A DNA stretch of 21,744 nt from Euprymna scolopes (Eukaryota; Mollusca; Cephalopoda; Sepiida; Sepiolidae): positions 54,155,358 through 54,177,101 of the forward strand of contig CM044518.1 in the NCBI GenBank assembly GCA_024364805.1, written 5' to 3'. Below are positions 9,262 through 19,946 of the stretch, in pieces. Position 1 is the stretch's first letter; every line of letters starts with the position of its first letter. The translations under genes were made by a program, and so were the position numbers. The notes below the pieces were generated by a model. The model worked only from the letters and a program-made list of their open reading frames with translations. It did no database searches and was not told the origin of the DNA.

Positions 9262-9649
9262 GGGGATCATCTATTGATAAGAGCCCCCTTACGTTCTTAT
9301 AACAAGAACTGTGGATTTCTTTCATGTTTATAATAACAGACACACACGTACAGTTGTGAAAAGTTTATCATCAATAGTTTTATCAAGTTGTCTGCTGAGC
9401 AGCCCAGTTAGAATTTTTTAAAATTCTTTTACGTGAAGAATATCCGTTATTGGACATATCCGTTATTCTTCGTGTTATCGTATTGTTTTTTAAAGCAGGT
9501 CATCCGATAAAACCTTTCGTATATGTTTTTAACAAAATACGATTTATTAATTAACTATTATTTGTTGCTATTAAGTGAATGAATATTTTATTTTAGAAAT
9601 GAAATAGTATATTTAATTTTTAGTTTTATATTTAATCAAATTGTGTATG
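9262..9649. other. AT-rich DNA, nothing assigned
   Basis: Contains a short ACACAC run and a possible degraded Helitron 5' end near 9340-9370. A CCGTTATT phrase is repeated at about 9440-9470. No gene is supported. Confidence 0.35.
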
Positions 9650-10894
9650 GTTTTACTTCAATTCAAAAAATGTTTTATTAAAATTATACTTTTTACGCCG
9701 ACTTTTCAGTATATGTGTTTTATATAATTATATATGGATGCATTTTAATACAATAAATGTTTTGATTTTTAAATATTTCTGTTGTTTAAAAACAATCATG
9801 TTTGTTAATTATTTGTCATGTTATTTGACAATGAAAAAATTAGAGTTATCGTCCCTTAATAATAGCGCCGTCCGTGTAACGTAGAAGTAGCGAACATTTT
9901 TTATTAAAAAAAAGTTTTAAATTTTTAATTTCTTTCTTTATTAAGAATATGCAAATCTTTTAAAAAATAGTTCTCATCTTTAGTAACCATATCGTTTCTC
10001 GAACCATGTCATTTTGTTTGTAAAAAAAAAATGCAATAGCTCTGAAATTGTATATTTTTAAGAGTATTACGTACTGAATGTATCGGCGTTACGGCCAATT
10101 TTAGTATTACATATGTGTNNNNNNNNNNNNNNNNNNNNNNNNNNNNNNNNNNNNNNNNNNNNNNNNNNNNNNNNNNNNNNNNNNNNNNNNNNNNNNNNNN
10201 NNNNNNNNNNNNNNNNNNNNNNNNNNNNNNNNNNNNNNNNNNNNNNNNNNNNNNNNNNNNNNNNNNNNNNNNNNNNNNNNNNNNNNNNNNNNNNNNNNNN
10301 NNNNNNNNNNNNNNNNNNNNNNNNNNNNNNNNNNNNNNNNNNNNNNNNNNNNNNNNNNNNNNNNNNNNNNNNNNNNNNNNNNNNNNNNNNNNNNNNNNNN
10401 NNNNNNNNNNNNNNNNNNNNNNNNNNNNNNNNNNNNNNNNNNNNNNNNNNNNNNNNNNNNNNNNNNNNNNNNNNNNNNNNNNNNNNNNNNNNNNNNNNNN
10501 NNNNNNNNNNNNNNNNNNNNNNNNNNNNNNNNNNNNNNNNNNNNNNNNNNNNNNNNNNNNNNNNNNNNNNNNNNNNNNNNNNNNNNNNNNNNNNNNNNNN
10601 NNNNNNNNNNNNNNNNNNNNNNNNNNNNNNNNNNNNNNNNNNNNNNNNNNNNNNNNNNNNNNNNNNNNNNNNNNNNNNNNNNNNNNNNNNNNNNNNNNNN
10701 NNNNNNNNNNNNNNNNNNNNNNNNNNNNNNNNNNNNNNNNNNNNNNNNNNNNNNNNNNNNNNNNNNNNNNNNNNNNNNNNNNNNNNNNNNNNNNNNNNNN
10801 NNNNNNNNNNNNNNNNNNNNNNNNNNNNNNNNNNNNNNNNNNNNNNNNNNNNNNNNNNAATATGGAAAATACTAGTAAATTAGTCGACACAGTT
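9650..10894 (+). repeat. Dispersed direct repeat, copy 2, interrupted by gap
   Basis: This matches copy 1 (7197-7673) from GTTTTACTTC through ATTACATATG (about 10115), then resumes at TGGAAAATACTAGTAAATT (from about 10862) and ends at AGTCGACACAGTT. A 20-odd-base T/A-rich insertion near 9901-9925 is absent from copy 1. In copy 1 the sequences flanking the gap are contiguous, so the unknown 740 bases plus TGT are additional to the repeat. Confidence 0.8.
10119..10858. other. Assembly gap (740 N)
   Basis: A run of undetermined bases. Open frames drawn across it are artefacts. The left edge reads ATATGTGT and the right edge AATATGG, which suggests, but does not prove, an unresolved TG/TA simple repeat or an insertion. 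Confidence 1.
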
Positions 10895-11395
10895 TCATTT
10901 ATCGTTGCAAACAGATCACGCCTATAAGTTTTTTTTATTGCACCCACTGATCAAAAAAAAAAGCCAAAATAATAAATTGATACGACGCACAATTATAAAA
11001 GTGCCGCTATATGCATTCAATGTACAGAGCGCGATCGTCTGCTCGTGTTCGCCCGGATTCTGCGCGTCATTTCTAAACTAGTCTCAATGACGACTGTGTT
11101 ATTTTAATAAATGTACACACACAACCGTCATTCCATTTTAAAATCAGTAACATTATGATATTACTTAGGTAATACGATAGGCTTGTAATCAGTAATCTGA
11201 GCCCGACCATATGAAAACACATGTTCAGCCAGACACAAACATCAGCTTTAAGGTCCAAAGTGGCATCTATCTGAGAACCACAGTAACCAAGTAACGTCTC
11301 TGTATTAGCTACAAAAAATATAGACACCAATTTGACCACATCGCAAGATTATCAGCCGTTAATCTATAGATATAAAAAAAACTGTCTGACCACTA
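10895..11395. other. Unassigned DNA with one long minus-strand frame
   Basis: A locally GC-rich stretch lies at about 11028-11070 (GCGCGATCGTCTGCTCGTGT). The minus strand is open at 11073-11339 (88 codons, including TLLGYCGSQIDATLDLKADV). It resembles no protein domain I know, and its phrasing recalls dispersed repeat sequence rather than a host exon. I do not call it a gene. Confidence 0.35.
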
Positions 11396-12174
11396 TCTCT
11401 ATCATTATATAAAAGAAAATTTGCGTGTGTGTGTCTATGTGTGTGAGTTCGTTCCCTATGGACTCGGAAACGGTTGAACCGACATTTATGAAATTTCACA
11501 CGCAGGTACTTTATGTGCCTGGCAGTGTCTTTAGATAATTTTTGTATCGGAATGTCTTTGGTAAGTATCGATAATTGATACTCGAAATAATCCAATGAAC
11601 GAAGGAACAGGCGATTTTGATCAAAGCTAACACCTTCACAGCGTGATACCACACGTTCATTTGATAAGTTTTATCATCACAAAAGCCGAAAGGCAACAAT
11701 AGGTTCCTTGATATGACAGGGGGGGCGTTTAAAATCAATGTTTCTGTTTAAAGCACAATTGCACCATATTACCTGATTTAAAATTCAAGCTATTATCACC
11801 GCACAAGCAATAATACCAAGCATATACAATGAATAGTAGGGTTTTGATATGACATGGCCGTGTTTAAGCCACAATTGAAGCATTATGTGTGATTTTTATA
11901 TTTTAAATTTTAATTCAAGCCATATTATATATTAAAAATAATTTTATAAAATCAGCAGCAGGTTCACTGCAGTGCAATGTAGACTACAGTGTATTGTGGA
12001 CTAAGTCACGGCGGGGAGGTATGTGAAGATTCCTCCAGGGGCAGAACGATGGGTATTAAACTAGATCAGGTAATCAATCGATTTGATTGAAAGTTCGATA
12101 AAAATAAAATATGCGAGAGTGAAACATTCGTCGATCATCATTCAATCCCGTGCAACGTTGGGTCTCCCTGCTAG
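11396..12174 (+). mobile_element. Non-autonomous Helitron, family 2, full length
   Basis: Starts A|TCTCTATCATTATATAAAAG followed by a GTGTGTGTGTC-rich leader, and ends CCCGTGCAACGTTGGGTC...CTGCTAG|T. TC...CTAG between host A and T with a GC-rich subterminal hairpin is the Helitron signature. The 779-bp element has no Rep/helicase frame, so it would depend on an autonomous partner. Inside, a unit containing TTGATATGACA occurs twice (from 11700 and 11837, offset 137 bp). The 3' half matches the fragment at about 15430-16038. The minus-strand frames at 11359-11738 are by-products. Confidence 0.8.
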
Positions 12175-12220
12175 TCTTTTGTAAGCATTAATTTTTACAT
12201 CTCTTAAATGAGTCATGATT

Positions 12221-12394
12221 AGGGCTACGACAACAGCCTATTCTTTTGACTCTCGAGTATATATCCAACACAGTTAGACACAGCACATCAGTCAAGAACC
12301 ACATTACTCTATATAAAAGAATATAATCTATAATATATATATATCACATTCGAGAGTCAAAACTATGAAAAGAATATGCTGTTGTCCTAGCCCC
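12221..12394. mobile_element. Palindromic MITE-like element
   Basis: Long inverted ends: GGGCTACGACAACAGCCTAT... on the left, and on the right its reverse complement (GGGCTAGGACAACAGCATAT...), extending through ATTCTTTT and GACTCTCGA. The right arm has about 10 extra bases. The arms enclose about 90 bp of AT-rich sequence. Target-site duplication is not clear, so the superfamily cannot be fixed. There is no coding capacity. Confidence 0.7.
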
Positions 12395-12895
12395 AGTAAT
12401 GATCACATTATGGAACTTGGTATCAAAGATTACTATACTATTTTATAGAAGTTTGGCATTTCATTGGGTAGTTTCTCCTTACCATATCTTAATGTTTTTC
12501 CTAGTCGTTTTTTGGGGGTTTTTTTTCGCATTGCACCCGTGGACTTTACTAAACCTGCAGCATGACACAGGATTACAAAAGTTCTATTTGATTATATGAT
12601 AGTTGTAAAGAAGAGATGAATAAAAAAAACTTTTTGTCGCGGTTGTCTTGTCTAATAGATCGATTACACTTATAGGATGCGAAACGATGACAGGATAAAG
12701 AGATAATGTGATAATTTAATTTATCGCATACAAGAAAACTACTCCAATTTCGAATCATAAAACGTGGAATACATGAGAATTCTGCTACAACATTAGATTT
12801 TCTCGCACATGATATGATATTATAAATCGTTGCATAGTGCTAGAAATTCTTTGAGAGATTAAATTAGCAGCTAACCTGTTTTATTTCGTTCTGGA
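12395..12895. other. AT-rich DNA, nothing assigned
   Basis: The frames 12399-12599 (plus) and 12573-12758 (minus) are hydrophobic or composition-driven and match nothing recognised. Confidence 0.4.
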
Positions 12896-13045
12896 TCTAT
12901 TATATAAAGAAAAGTTGTCTGTATATCTGTCTGTGTTCATCTAAAACTAATAAACTACCGAAGATAATCCCACAAAACTTTTAAATTCTTTATCAACGTT
13001 CCCTCAAACACAATATAGTTGCATTCTTTTGAATCTACCTATATA
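12896..13045 (+). mobile_element. Helitron 5' end fragment
   Basis: A|TCTATTATATAAAGAAAAGT then TGTCTGTATATCTGTCTGTG repeats the 5' terminal layout of the neighbouring Helitrons. No matching 3' end is found before the next element begins at 13046, so this copy looks truncated by, or abutted to, the family-1 element downstream. Confidence 0.55.
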
Positions 13046-13973
<928 letters not shown>

Positions 13974-14379
13974 TATTCAATATTTTTAGTGTAAACAACC
14001 ATTTATTTATACTGTTCATCTGTACATGCAACATGTCTTCAAACTCAAATATTTGTCCTAAATTTTGCCCAAAAGGAACCAACCTTCGGTCTCTCTACTT
14101 ATCAGTTGCTTCCTTCTCAATATTCTACATCATAAAACTTACAATCTCTCTATCGCATAAAGCCTCGCGTTACTGTTGGCCTTGATAAACACTTACGCAT
14201 CAGTAAAATAATCTATATCAATTGCAACCTAACTCTTACACACGTGATGTTGTTAGTCTCAGTCTTTTTTATAAATATTAATGTGACATGTGTTCTTCAG
14301 AATTGTTTTATCTATTCCCTGCTTCCTTGGTTCCAGTTCGTTTGACTTGCTAATCCAGTGACCTCCATCAAATCGCTTT
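13974..14379. other. Unassigned DNA, possibly decayed LINE sequence
   Basis: It lies directly upstream of a plus-strand LINE 3' end and may be its eroded upstream part, but I cannot read a consistent frame. Confidence 0.3.
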
Positions 14380-14677
14380 TTAATACCTCATTGTAATACA
14401 GCTTACTATTCCAGTTGCTTCTTTTCAAGGAGTGTAAGATTGTGGAATTCTCTTTCTGATCACTATTTTCTTTCTATCTACAGCCTTAGTCTTTTCAAGA
14501 TTAAGGTCAATAGGCATCCCCTGTCTTTGCGATAACCAGTTTCGTTCTTGTTAGATGAAGGTTGCCTCGTACTCATATAATGACATGGGGATGGCCAGCA
14601 GAGCCGATATAGATCGTCAGCCGAATTTACTTACACACCAGGAGAAACCTTGGCTGGATAAAAATGAAATAAAATAA
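14380..14677 (+). pseudogene. LINE ORF2 C-terminal end plus 3' tail, relic
   Basis: The frame from 14407 reads YSSCFFSRSVRLWNSL, then FKIKVNRHPLSLR and a stop at 14533-14535. The order RLWNSL...FK.KVNRHLL is the usual last segment of Jockey/CR1-type LINE ORF2. A 3' tail follows with ATAATGACATGGGGATG, GCCGATATAGATCGTCAGCC and GGAGAAACC, ending in ATGAAATAAAATAAG, a typical AT-rich LINE terminus. Everything upstream of the tail segment is lost or eroded, so it is a severely 5'-truncated copy. It probably belongs to the same broad LINE group as the relic at 5640-7152 but is a separate insertion in the opposite orientation. Confidence 0.65.
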
Positions 14678-15429
14678 GTGAGGTTATAGAGATTAATAAC
14701 CTAGTGAGTTTTTAGGCGTCCATGGAGTATGACGACGGAGTATGGAAAAATCTTGGGATTGTTTTTTTTTATATGAAAGGAGAACATGTGGACATACGTC
14801 GGTAAGTAGAGATAGAATCAGCTAGTATAAATTTCGAAAGCGTGTGATTTAAATAATGCATTTTCAGTGCATTATGGCGGTGAGCGAAATATATCCACGT
14901 AGTCAGTGAGTCAGAAAATAAAGATAAAAGGTTAACTCTCTAGACAAAAAAAAAAAACTAGACGTAGGTATTTGATGGTCTAAGACGTTAGATCATGTGT
15001 TCAGCCGATTCCAGTCTGAAACATTATTTTTCTTGCAGCTTGTAAGCCACAGAGTATACATGTGTCAACGATGTAGATATTTGAACGAACCTCGGACGAT
15101 CCGCCCACCGACAACTCGTAACTTTGTAATAAATAATTAATTGTAGATATATGAGTTGAAAATTAATTTTAAATCATTTTTTACGAGAATCATTTTATGT
15201 ATCTCTCCTACTTGAAGACTATTTAGAATCCAAATAAAGCCTTTTGTGTTTTCGTGCGTGAAGTTTATTCGTCTGAGAAACAGAGATTATGACTTGACGA
15301 GACGATGGAAGACACGACTAAATGGAAAAAAGCTCTGCGCAGGATCTGAGGGGGAACATGTACTAAAAGCTTCTATTCAATTGATTTGGCTCCTTGATTA
15401 CTCAATGGCGACAACGTAAATTCCATTAA
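14678..15429. other. Intergenic DNA, nothing firmly assigned
   Basis: No coding signal. An AATAAAGCC polyadenylation-like word lies near 15233, followed by a T/G-rich stretch. That could belong to an old retroelement end, but no partner or boundary supports it. Confidence 0.35.
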
Positions 15430-16038
15430 CAAAGTTTCTTTCTTAGAACTGCACGCCTATGGAATTTTCTTCCATTTTCACACAAGCAAAAACGCCCGAC
15501 ATATAAAATCAATAGTAGGTTCTTTGATATGATGGGGGCGCGTTCGAAATTAATATTTCTTTTTAAAGCACAGTTGAACCATGATAGTTAACTTTTGCAT
15601 TTTTAACATTAATTCAAGTCACTATTACTACACAAGTAAAAAAGCCCGGCCTATGACATCAACAGTAGGTTCTTTGATATGACAGGAGTGCGTTCGAAAT
15701 GAATGTTCCTGTTTTAGGCACAATTGAAGCATGATGTTAAACTTTTCTATTTTAAACTTAAATTCAATCCATTATATAATGAATAGATTTGTAAAATCAA
15801 CAGTAGATTCTCTCCACTGCAATGTAAACTACAATGTATTATGGATTAAGTCACTGCGGGAAGGCATGCGAAGCTTCTTCTCGGTGCACCACGGTAGGTC
15901 CCTAACTAAAGTAGACAATCAATCGATTTTAATAAAAAATGAGCAATTTCACCGATTTCGATTACAATAAAATATGGGGGGGGTAAAACATTCGCTGATT
16001 CTTATTCAATCCCGGGCAACATCTGGTCTTCCCACTAT
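15430..16038 (+). mobile_element. Helitron family 2, 5'-truncated copy
   Basis: Matches 11640-12174 along its length: TAGGTTCTTTGATATGA, AAAGCACAGTTGAACCAT, CACTGCAATGTAAACTACA, ATTATGGATTAAGTCACTGC and GGTAAAACATTCGCTGATTC. It ends CCCGGGCAACATCTGGTC...CACTAT, where the family ends CTAG. The unit with TTCTTTGATATGA occurs twice (from 15516 and 15666, offset 150 bp). The 5' leader of the family is absent and the left limit is approximate. The plus-strand frame 15731-15970 is a by-product. Confidence 0.7.
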
Positions 16039-17074
16039 TTCTTTAATTAAAGAGATTAATATGAGATTCAATCTACTGTTATAATTCTATCTTCCCAAGC
16101 ATTACCTTCTTCCGTGTGAGAGGAGTTGCTAAATATATATTCTGTTGTAATAGAACTGTCCTTGCAGGCACTCTGCATTACGTTTAACTAGGCAACGTGA
16201 GCAACGTGATATGTCTGTGTGACCTTTTAAGATTCTAACCGTCCCTTTATGTATGATTTTTTGTATGCATTTTGCACTTGGTTCAACAGATATATTCACC
16301 ACGTAGATTTTTAAAATTCTTTTTCATAGTTCAGGTTGCTTCTATAATTACTGAAATTATAGTAATCATTCTAAGATTCCGTTTTTGCTTTTTTTTTGGT
16401 GTGTTTTTTTTGTTTTTTGTTTTTTTGTTTTTATGTCCTACATAAGACTTTGTTATTTTGATATCTTCTCCCCCTCCGCTCTGGTTAAATTAGCATCATT
16501 GGGGACATTAATTAATTTCTCCTTTATGTCCCATATCACTATGTCAGGTTATCAGCTTTATTTTCTAGGCAACTAGTTGTATGAACTGCATAGTTATAGT
16601 GAATGTTGTATCACTTATTTCCAACTGTTTTTTATGTGTTTCTAAGACTTGCTGCTGCATTCGATATTAAACTATTACAGCTGGTTCATTTGAAATATCA
16701 ACACATATTTATTTGTGTTGCAGTGTATAGCGGCCGTACTTAAGTAGAACTTTAAACTGGATGTCAAGTGCCTAACACTTGCACTTATTATTGTTGAGAC
16801 TACTCATCTCGCAAACATTGGTCAGCGAGTCATGATCTTGGACAACTATTATAATCCTCTTCTAGTAGAAGGATAATCTTTTTTGCAAATCTACAGTGCC
16901 TTCTTTATCCCCGTATTTGGCATGGAAGTCTCCGTTCAGTCTCGAAAGACAATGGATACCCCCTGTAAGGATAGCTGCGCGTGGAATTGTGAGGCAAGGA
17001 TTGCGCAATCCCCAAACATACCTCTCGTGAATCGGTATTGCTTGTCCAGTGGCCAAAAAAAGTTCAGGATGACT
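16039..17074. other. Intergenic DNA with a T-rich tract and overlapping small ORFs
   Basis: A T/G-rich tract lies at 16388-16435. At 16862-17107 both strands are open over a GC-richer stretch (minus: MATGQAIPIHERYVWGLRNP...; plus: MQIYSAFFIPVFGMEVSVQS...). Neither translation is recognised. The local composition change suggests a fragment of an unknown repeat or an old exon, but I cannot decide which. Confidence 0.3.
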
Positions 17075-17435
17075 ATTAATTTCAAACCCAAAATTATTTC
17101 CTATTAATTTACTATTTTCTCAACTCCAAATTTATTTACTATTAATTCACTATTAATGTCAAACCCAAAATTATTTCCTATTAATTTACTATTTTCTCAA
17201 CTCCAAATTTCTTTACTATTAATTCACTATTAATTTCAAACCCAAAATTATTTCCTAATAATTTACTATTGTTCTTACATCCAAACTTATTTACTAATAA
17301 TTAATTATTAATCTTAAACCCAAAATTTATTGTCTATTTATCTACTATTACTCCAAACTTATTTACTTTTAATTCACTATTAATCTCAAACCCAAAATAA
17401 GTTGCTATTACTCTCAACACTAAACTTATTTACTA
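17075..17435. repeat. Minisatellite, 77-bp unit, about 4.7 copies
   Basis: The marker (T)CAAACCCAAAATTATTT starts at 17083, 17160, 17237, 17315 (as TAAACCC) and 17387, giving periods of 77, 77, 78 and 72 bp. Each unit itself contains half-length sub-repeats around TTTACTATTAATTCACTATT. The first two units are almost identical and later ones more diverged. The array stops exactly where the Helitron 3' end begins (17436). Confidence 0.9.
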
Positions 17436-18365
17436 CTGGCATATATTCCCGGCTTTGTCAAGCACTTTGTACTGTTCATAACTTGTCCTATGTGTGAATA
17501 TACTTTCATGTGAAATTTCAAATGTCTAGACCAAAAATTGTTTAAGTAATTTTGTGGGGACAGCAGAGGTAATTTTTTTTAAATTTTGATCTCTATTTTG
17601 ATACCTTACCATTTATTATTTTGGTTTCAAATCAAAATAAAATGTTGTGGCCATGTACAAGTTACCTACATCTAAAATTTCATGATTTCAGATCTAAAAT
17701 TGGCGGAGAAGTTTGCTAAAATCTGAAAAGGGGAACTCTTTCAACTGTTACCTTTTGGCAGCAAAATTTTCGCTCCAAAATATATTAAAATGCTTGCTGC
17801 ATGTCTGAATACCTTTTATGTAAAATTTCAAGGTTTAGACCTAAAATTGGTAGAAACTGCATGGGTCAAATCTTTTGAACTTTGAACCCTTGGCAGCTCA
17901 AATTTTCGACTCAAACCGATTAAAAAGATTGCCCCATCTCTTAATATCCTTTATGTAAAATTTCAAATATTTAGTTTGGATATTGCCTGAGTAATTTGAT
18001 AGAGACCACAGAGTTTAAGTTTTTAAAACTGTGAACCCAATTTTGACCCCTTAACTTTTATTTTTGGGGGCTCAAATAAAATTATAAAGTTTGATCCTTG
18101 CCCAGGAAACCTACATTTAAAATTTAAAGTGTTTTGACGCAAAAATGGCGGAGGAGTTTGATACAATTTTCAGAGGTCAAATCGTAGAAATTTGATCGCT
18201 TGACAGATAAATTTCTGGCCGAGAACCGATTATAAAGATTTTCCCAAATCTAAATACTGCTTATATCAAATCTCGAGTCTGTAGACCGAAAATTGACAGA
18301 GTTATTTGGTAATGAAATGTACACAGACACATACACACACAGACCGATATTTTCACTTTTATAGA
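17436..18365 (-). mobile_element. Non-autonomous Helitron, family 1, copy B
   Basis: On the minus strand it opens A|TCTATAAAAGTGAAAATATC with a GTGTGTGTATGTGTC leader and closes GACAAAGCCGGGAATATATG CCAG|T. The repeat marker TTTAGAC (complementary to GTCTAAA) falls at 18280, 18132, 17970, 17834, 17687 and 17525, giving units of 148, 162, 136, 147 and 162 bp from the 5' end, short-long-short-short-long. No coding capacity. Its 5' end lies four bases from the 3' end of copy A. Confidence 0.85.
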
Positions 18366-18369
18366 TATA

Positions 18370-19340
18370 CTAACAGTTCCGCCCGGCTTTGTTCGGGCGC
18401 TATATACTGTTTATAACTTTATGCGCATATGTATGTATTAAAATGTGTGAATATCTACGGTAATGCTTTTTAACTACTATAGGGAAAAGTTGGTAAGGAC
18501 CGCAGAGGTTAATAGTTTTTATCTTTGACCCAAATTTTAACCCCTTAACATTTATTGTTTTGGGTTCAAATTGAATTAAAATGTTTGACCCATCTCCAAT
18601 TAACCTACATCTAAAATTGTAAATGTTTAGACTCAAAATTACCGGAGAAGTTTGGTAGAGTCTGCAAAGATCAACTCTTTCAACCTTGACCTCTTAGCAG
18701 CGAAACTTTCGCCCAAAAATTGACCAAGAAGCTTGCTGCACATCTGAATACCTTTTATGTAAAATTTCAAATGTTTAGACCAAAAATTGGTTTGCTAGAG
18801 ACCGCAAAGGTAAAATCTTTTGAACTTTGACCCCTTGGCAGCCAAATCTTCGACCAAAAACTGATTAAAAAGCTTGCTCTATGTATGATTACACTTTATT
18901 TAAAATTTAAAACACACAGACGTTTAGGCCAAAAATTGGCTGAGTAATTTTGAAGAGACCGTAGAGGTCAATTTAAAAGAAAAATATTAACCCCAATTTT
19001 GACCCTTACCATTTATTGTTTTGGGCTCAAATTAAATTATAAAGTTTGATCCATGCCCAAAGAACCTATATCTAAAATTTCAAGTGTTTAGACCGAAAAT
19101 TGGCGGAGGAGTTTGGTAGAATTCTCAAAGGTCAAATCGTTGAACTTTGACCCCCCCCAACAGCCAAATTTCTTGACGAAAACCGACCAAAAAGATTTTC
19201 CCAAATCTCAATATGCCTTCTGTAAAATATCGAGTCTGTAGACTGAAAATTGACAGAGTTATTTGGTAGGGAAATGTACACAGACAGACCGACAGACAGA
19301 CACACACACACACAAGCGCGGACATTTTCACTTTTATAGA
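18370..19340 (-). mobile_element. Non-autonomous Helitron, family 1, copy A
   Basis: On the minus strand it opens A|TCTATAAAAGTGAAAATGTC with a long GTGTGTGTGTCTGTC leader and closes GCCCGAACAAAGCCGGGC...CTGTTAG|T, a 3' end with one change from CTAG. The hairpin GCCCG/CGGGC is intact. Marker positions 19237, 19087, 18923, 18774 and 18626 give units of 150, 164, 149 and 148 bp, followed by a fifth of the long type that merges into the tail. The minus-strand frame 19125-19358 is a by-product of the leader. Confidence 0.85.
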
Positions 19341-19390
19341 TATATAGATAGATTGCATTATATACTTGAATAAAATTTTTATAAAATTGT

Positions 19391-19946
19391 AATTCCGAGG
19401 GTCGATTAAAAAATAAGGTTTCCTACTTTTTAACTAAAAAGCTACAATGTTGAAGAGCTATGAAAACAGGGATGGTGTTATTGAAACGAGACACCTTTTG
19501 TTGTCCAGAATCTATTTTTCTTTATGGTCATCACCATTCAGAAAACTTTTTCTGCAAGCCTTTTCTGATACCTCGGTCCTAAAAGTCTGGACCGCGCTTT
19601 ATCATTCACATCTTTGCCACCACTATAAAATCGAGGAACCCATCCCTTAACTGCGCTTACATCAAGTGTATCAGCTTCGTAAACGTTCAACAGACATCAG
19701 TGAATGTGAACCGATTTAATGTTTGTATTTTTTTTTTGTTGCATGGAGGAATCCAATGGCGCATCTCTGCTTCTGACGCACGTCCATGAAAAGGGTTGTT
19801 TTCTTCTCGTATGATACCGTCAATATCTGCAACAGACAGATGAAACTTTAAGTTCAGCCATCATAGCAATGCAACTAACAATAGCTTTGTGATCCATTTC
19901 GATGGAATAAAATAGGAAGCATTATTTTGGAACGTCTCTCATAATT
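19391..19946. mobile_element. Mariner-style TIR element, decayed
   Basis: The left end AATTCCGAGGGTCGATTAAA then AAATAAGGTTTCCTACTTTT is matched, inverted, by the right end (about 19908-19946), at roughly three-quarters identity over about 40 bp. The 5' phrase GAGGGTCGATTAAAAAATAAG resembles known mariner-type termini. The 555-bp element is far too short for an intact transposase of about 1 kb. Open stretches on either strand (plus 19447-19650) are not recognisable as transposase. It is probably an internally deleted or non-autonomous copy. Confidence 0.5.

Larger units (their letters stand above)
7789..9370 (-). mobile_element. Probable Helitron relic
   Basis: At 7789-7815, read on the minus strand, ACCGAGCAATGCCGGGCGGC then CTGCAAG resembles the subterminal hairpin and CTRR 3' end of Helitrons, with T as the next base as the A|T insertion rule predicts. 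A degraded 5' end is suggested near 9340-9370 by CTTTTCACAACTGTACGTGT on the minus strand. Inside, a segment of about 85 bp at 8851-8938 recurs in diverged form at 9177-9261, the kind of internal repeat seen in the other Helitrons here. No Rep/helicase coding sequence is present. The 5' boundary is the weakest point. Confidence 0.4.

Noticed and set aside
7197-10894. Reading the two direct repeats as the LTR pair of one retroelement
   Set aside because: The repeats do not have TG...CA ends, no primer-binding or coding signal lies inside, and the interior carries a Helitron-like end. A dispersed repeat or local duplication fits better.
10009-10947. Long open frames on both strands across 10009-10947
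   Set aside because: They consist almost entirely of undetermined bases in the assembly gap and carry no coding information.
11073-11339. Host exon on the minus strand (88-codon frame)
   Set aside because: No recognisable domain or splice context; the phrasing looks like repeat-derived sequence. It is described only as unassigned DNA.
15000-15330. Possible LTR fossil near the AATAAAGCC word
   Set aside because: No paired end, no target duplication and no coding remnant, so the boundaries cannot be supported.
17075-17435. CRISPR-like array of regularly spaced repeats
   Set aside because: Units are contiguous with no unique spacers, and the genome is eukaryotic. It is a minisatellite.
19125-19358. 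Cysteine- and valine-rich minus-strand protein
   Set aside because: It is a translation of the GT-rich leader and first repeat of Helitron copy A.
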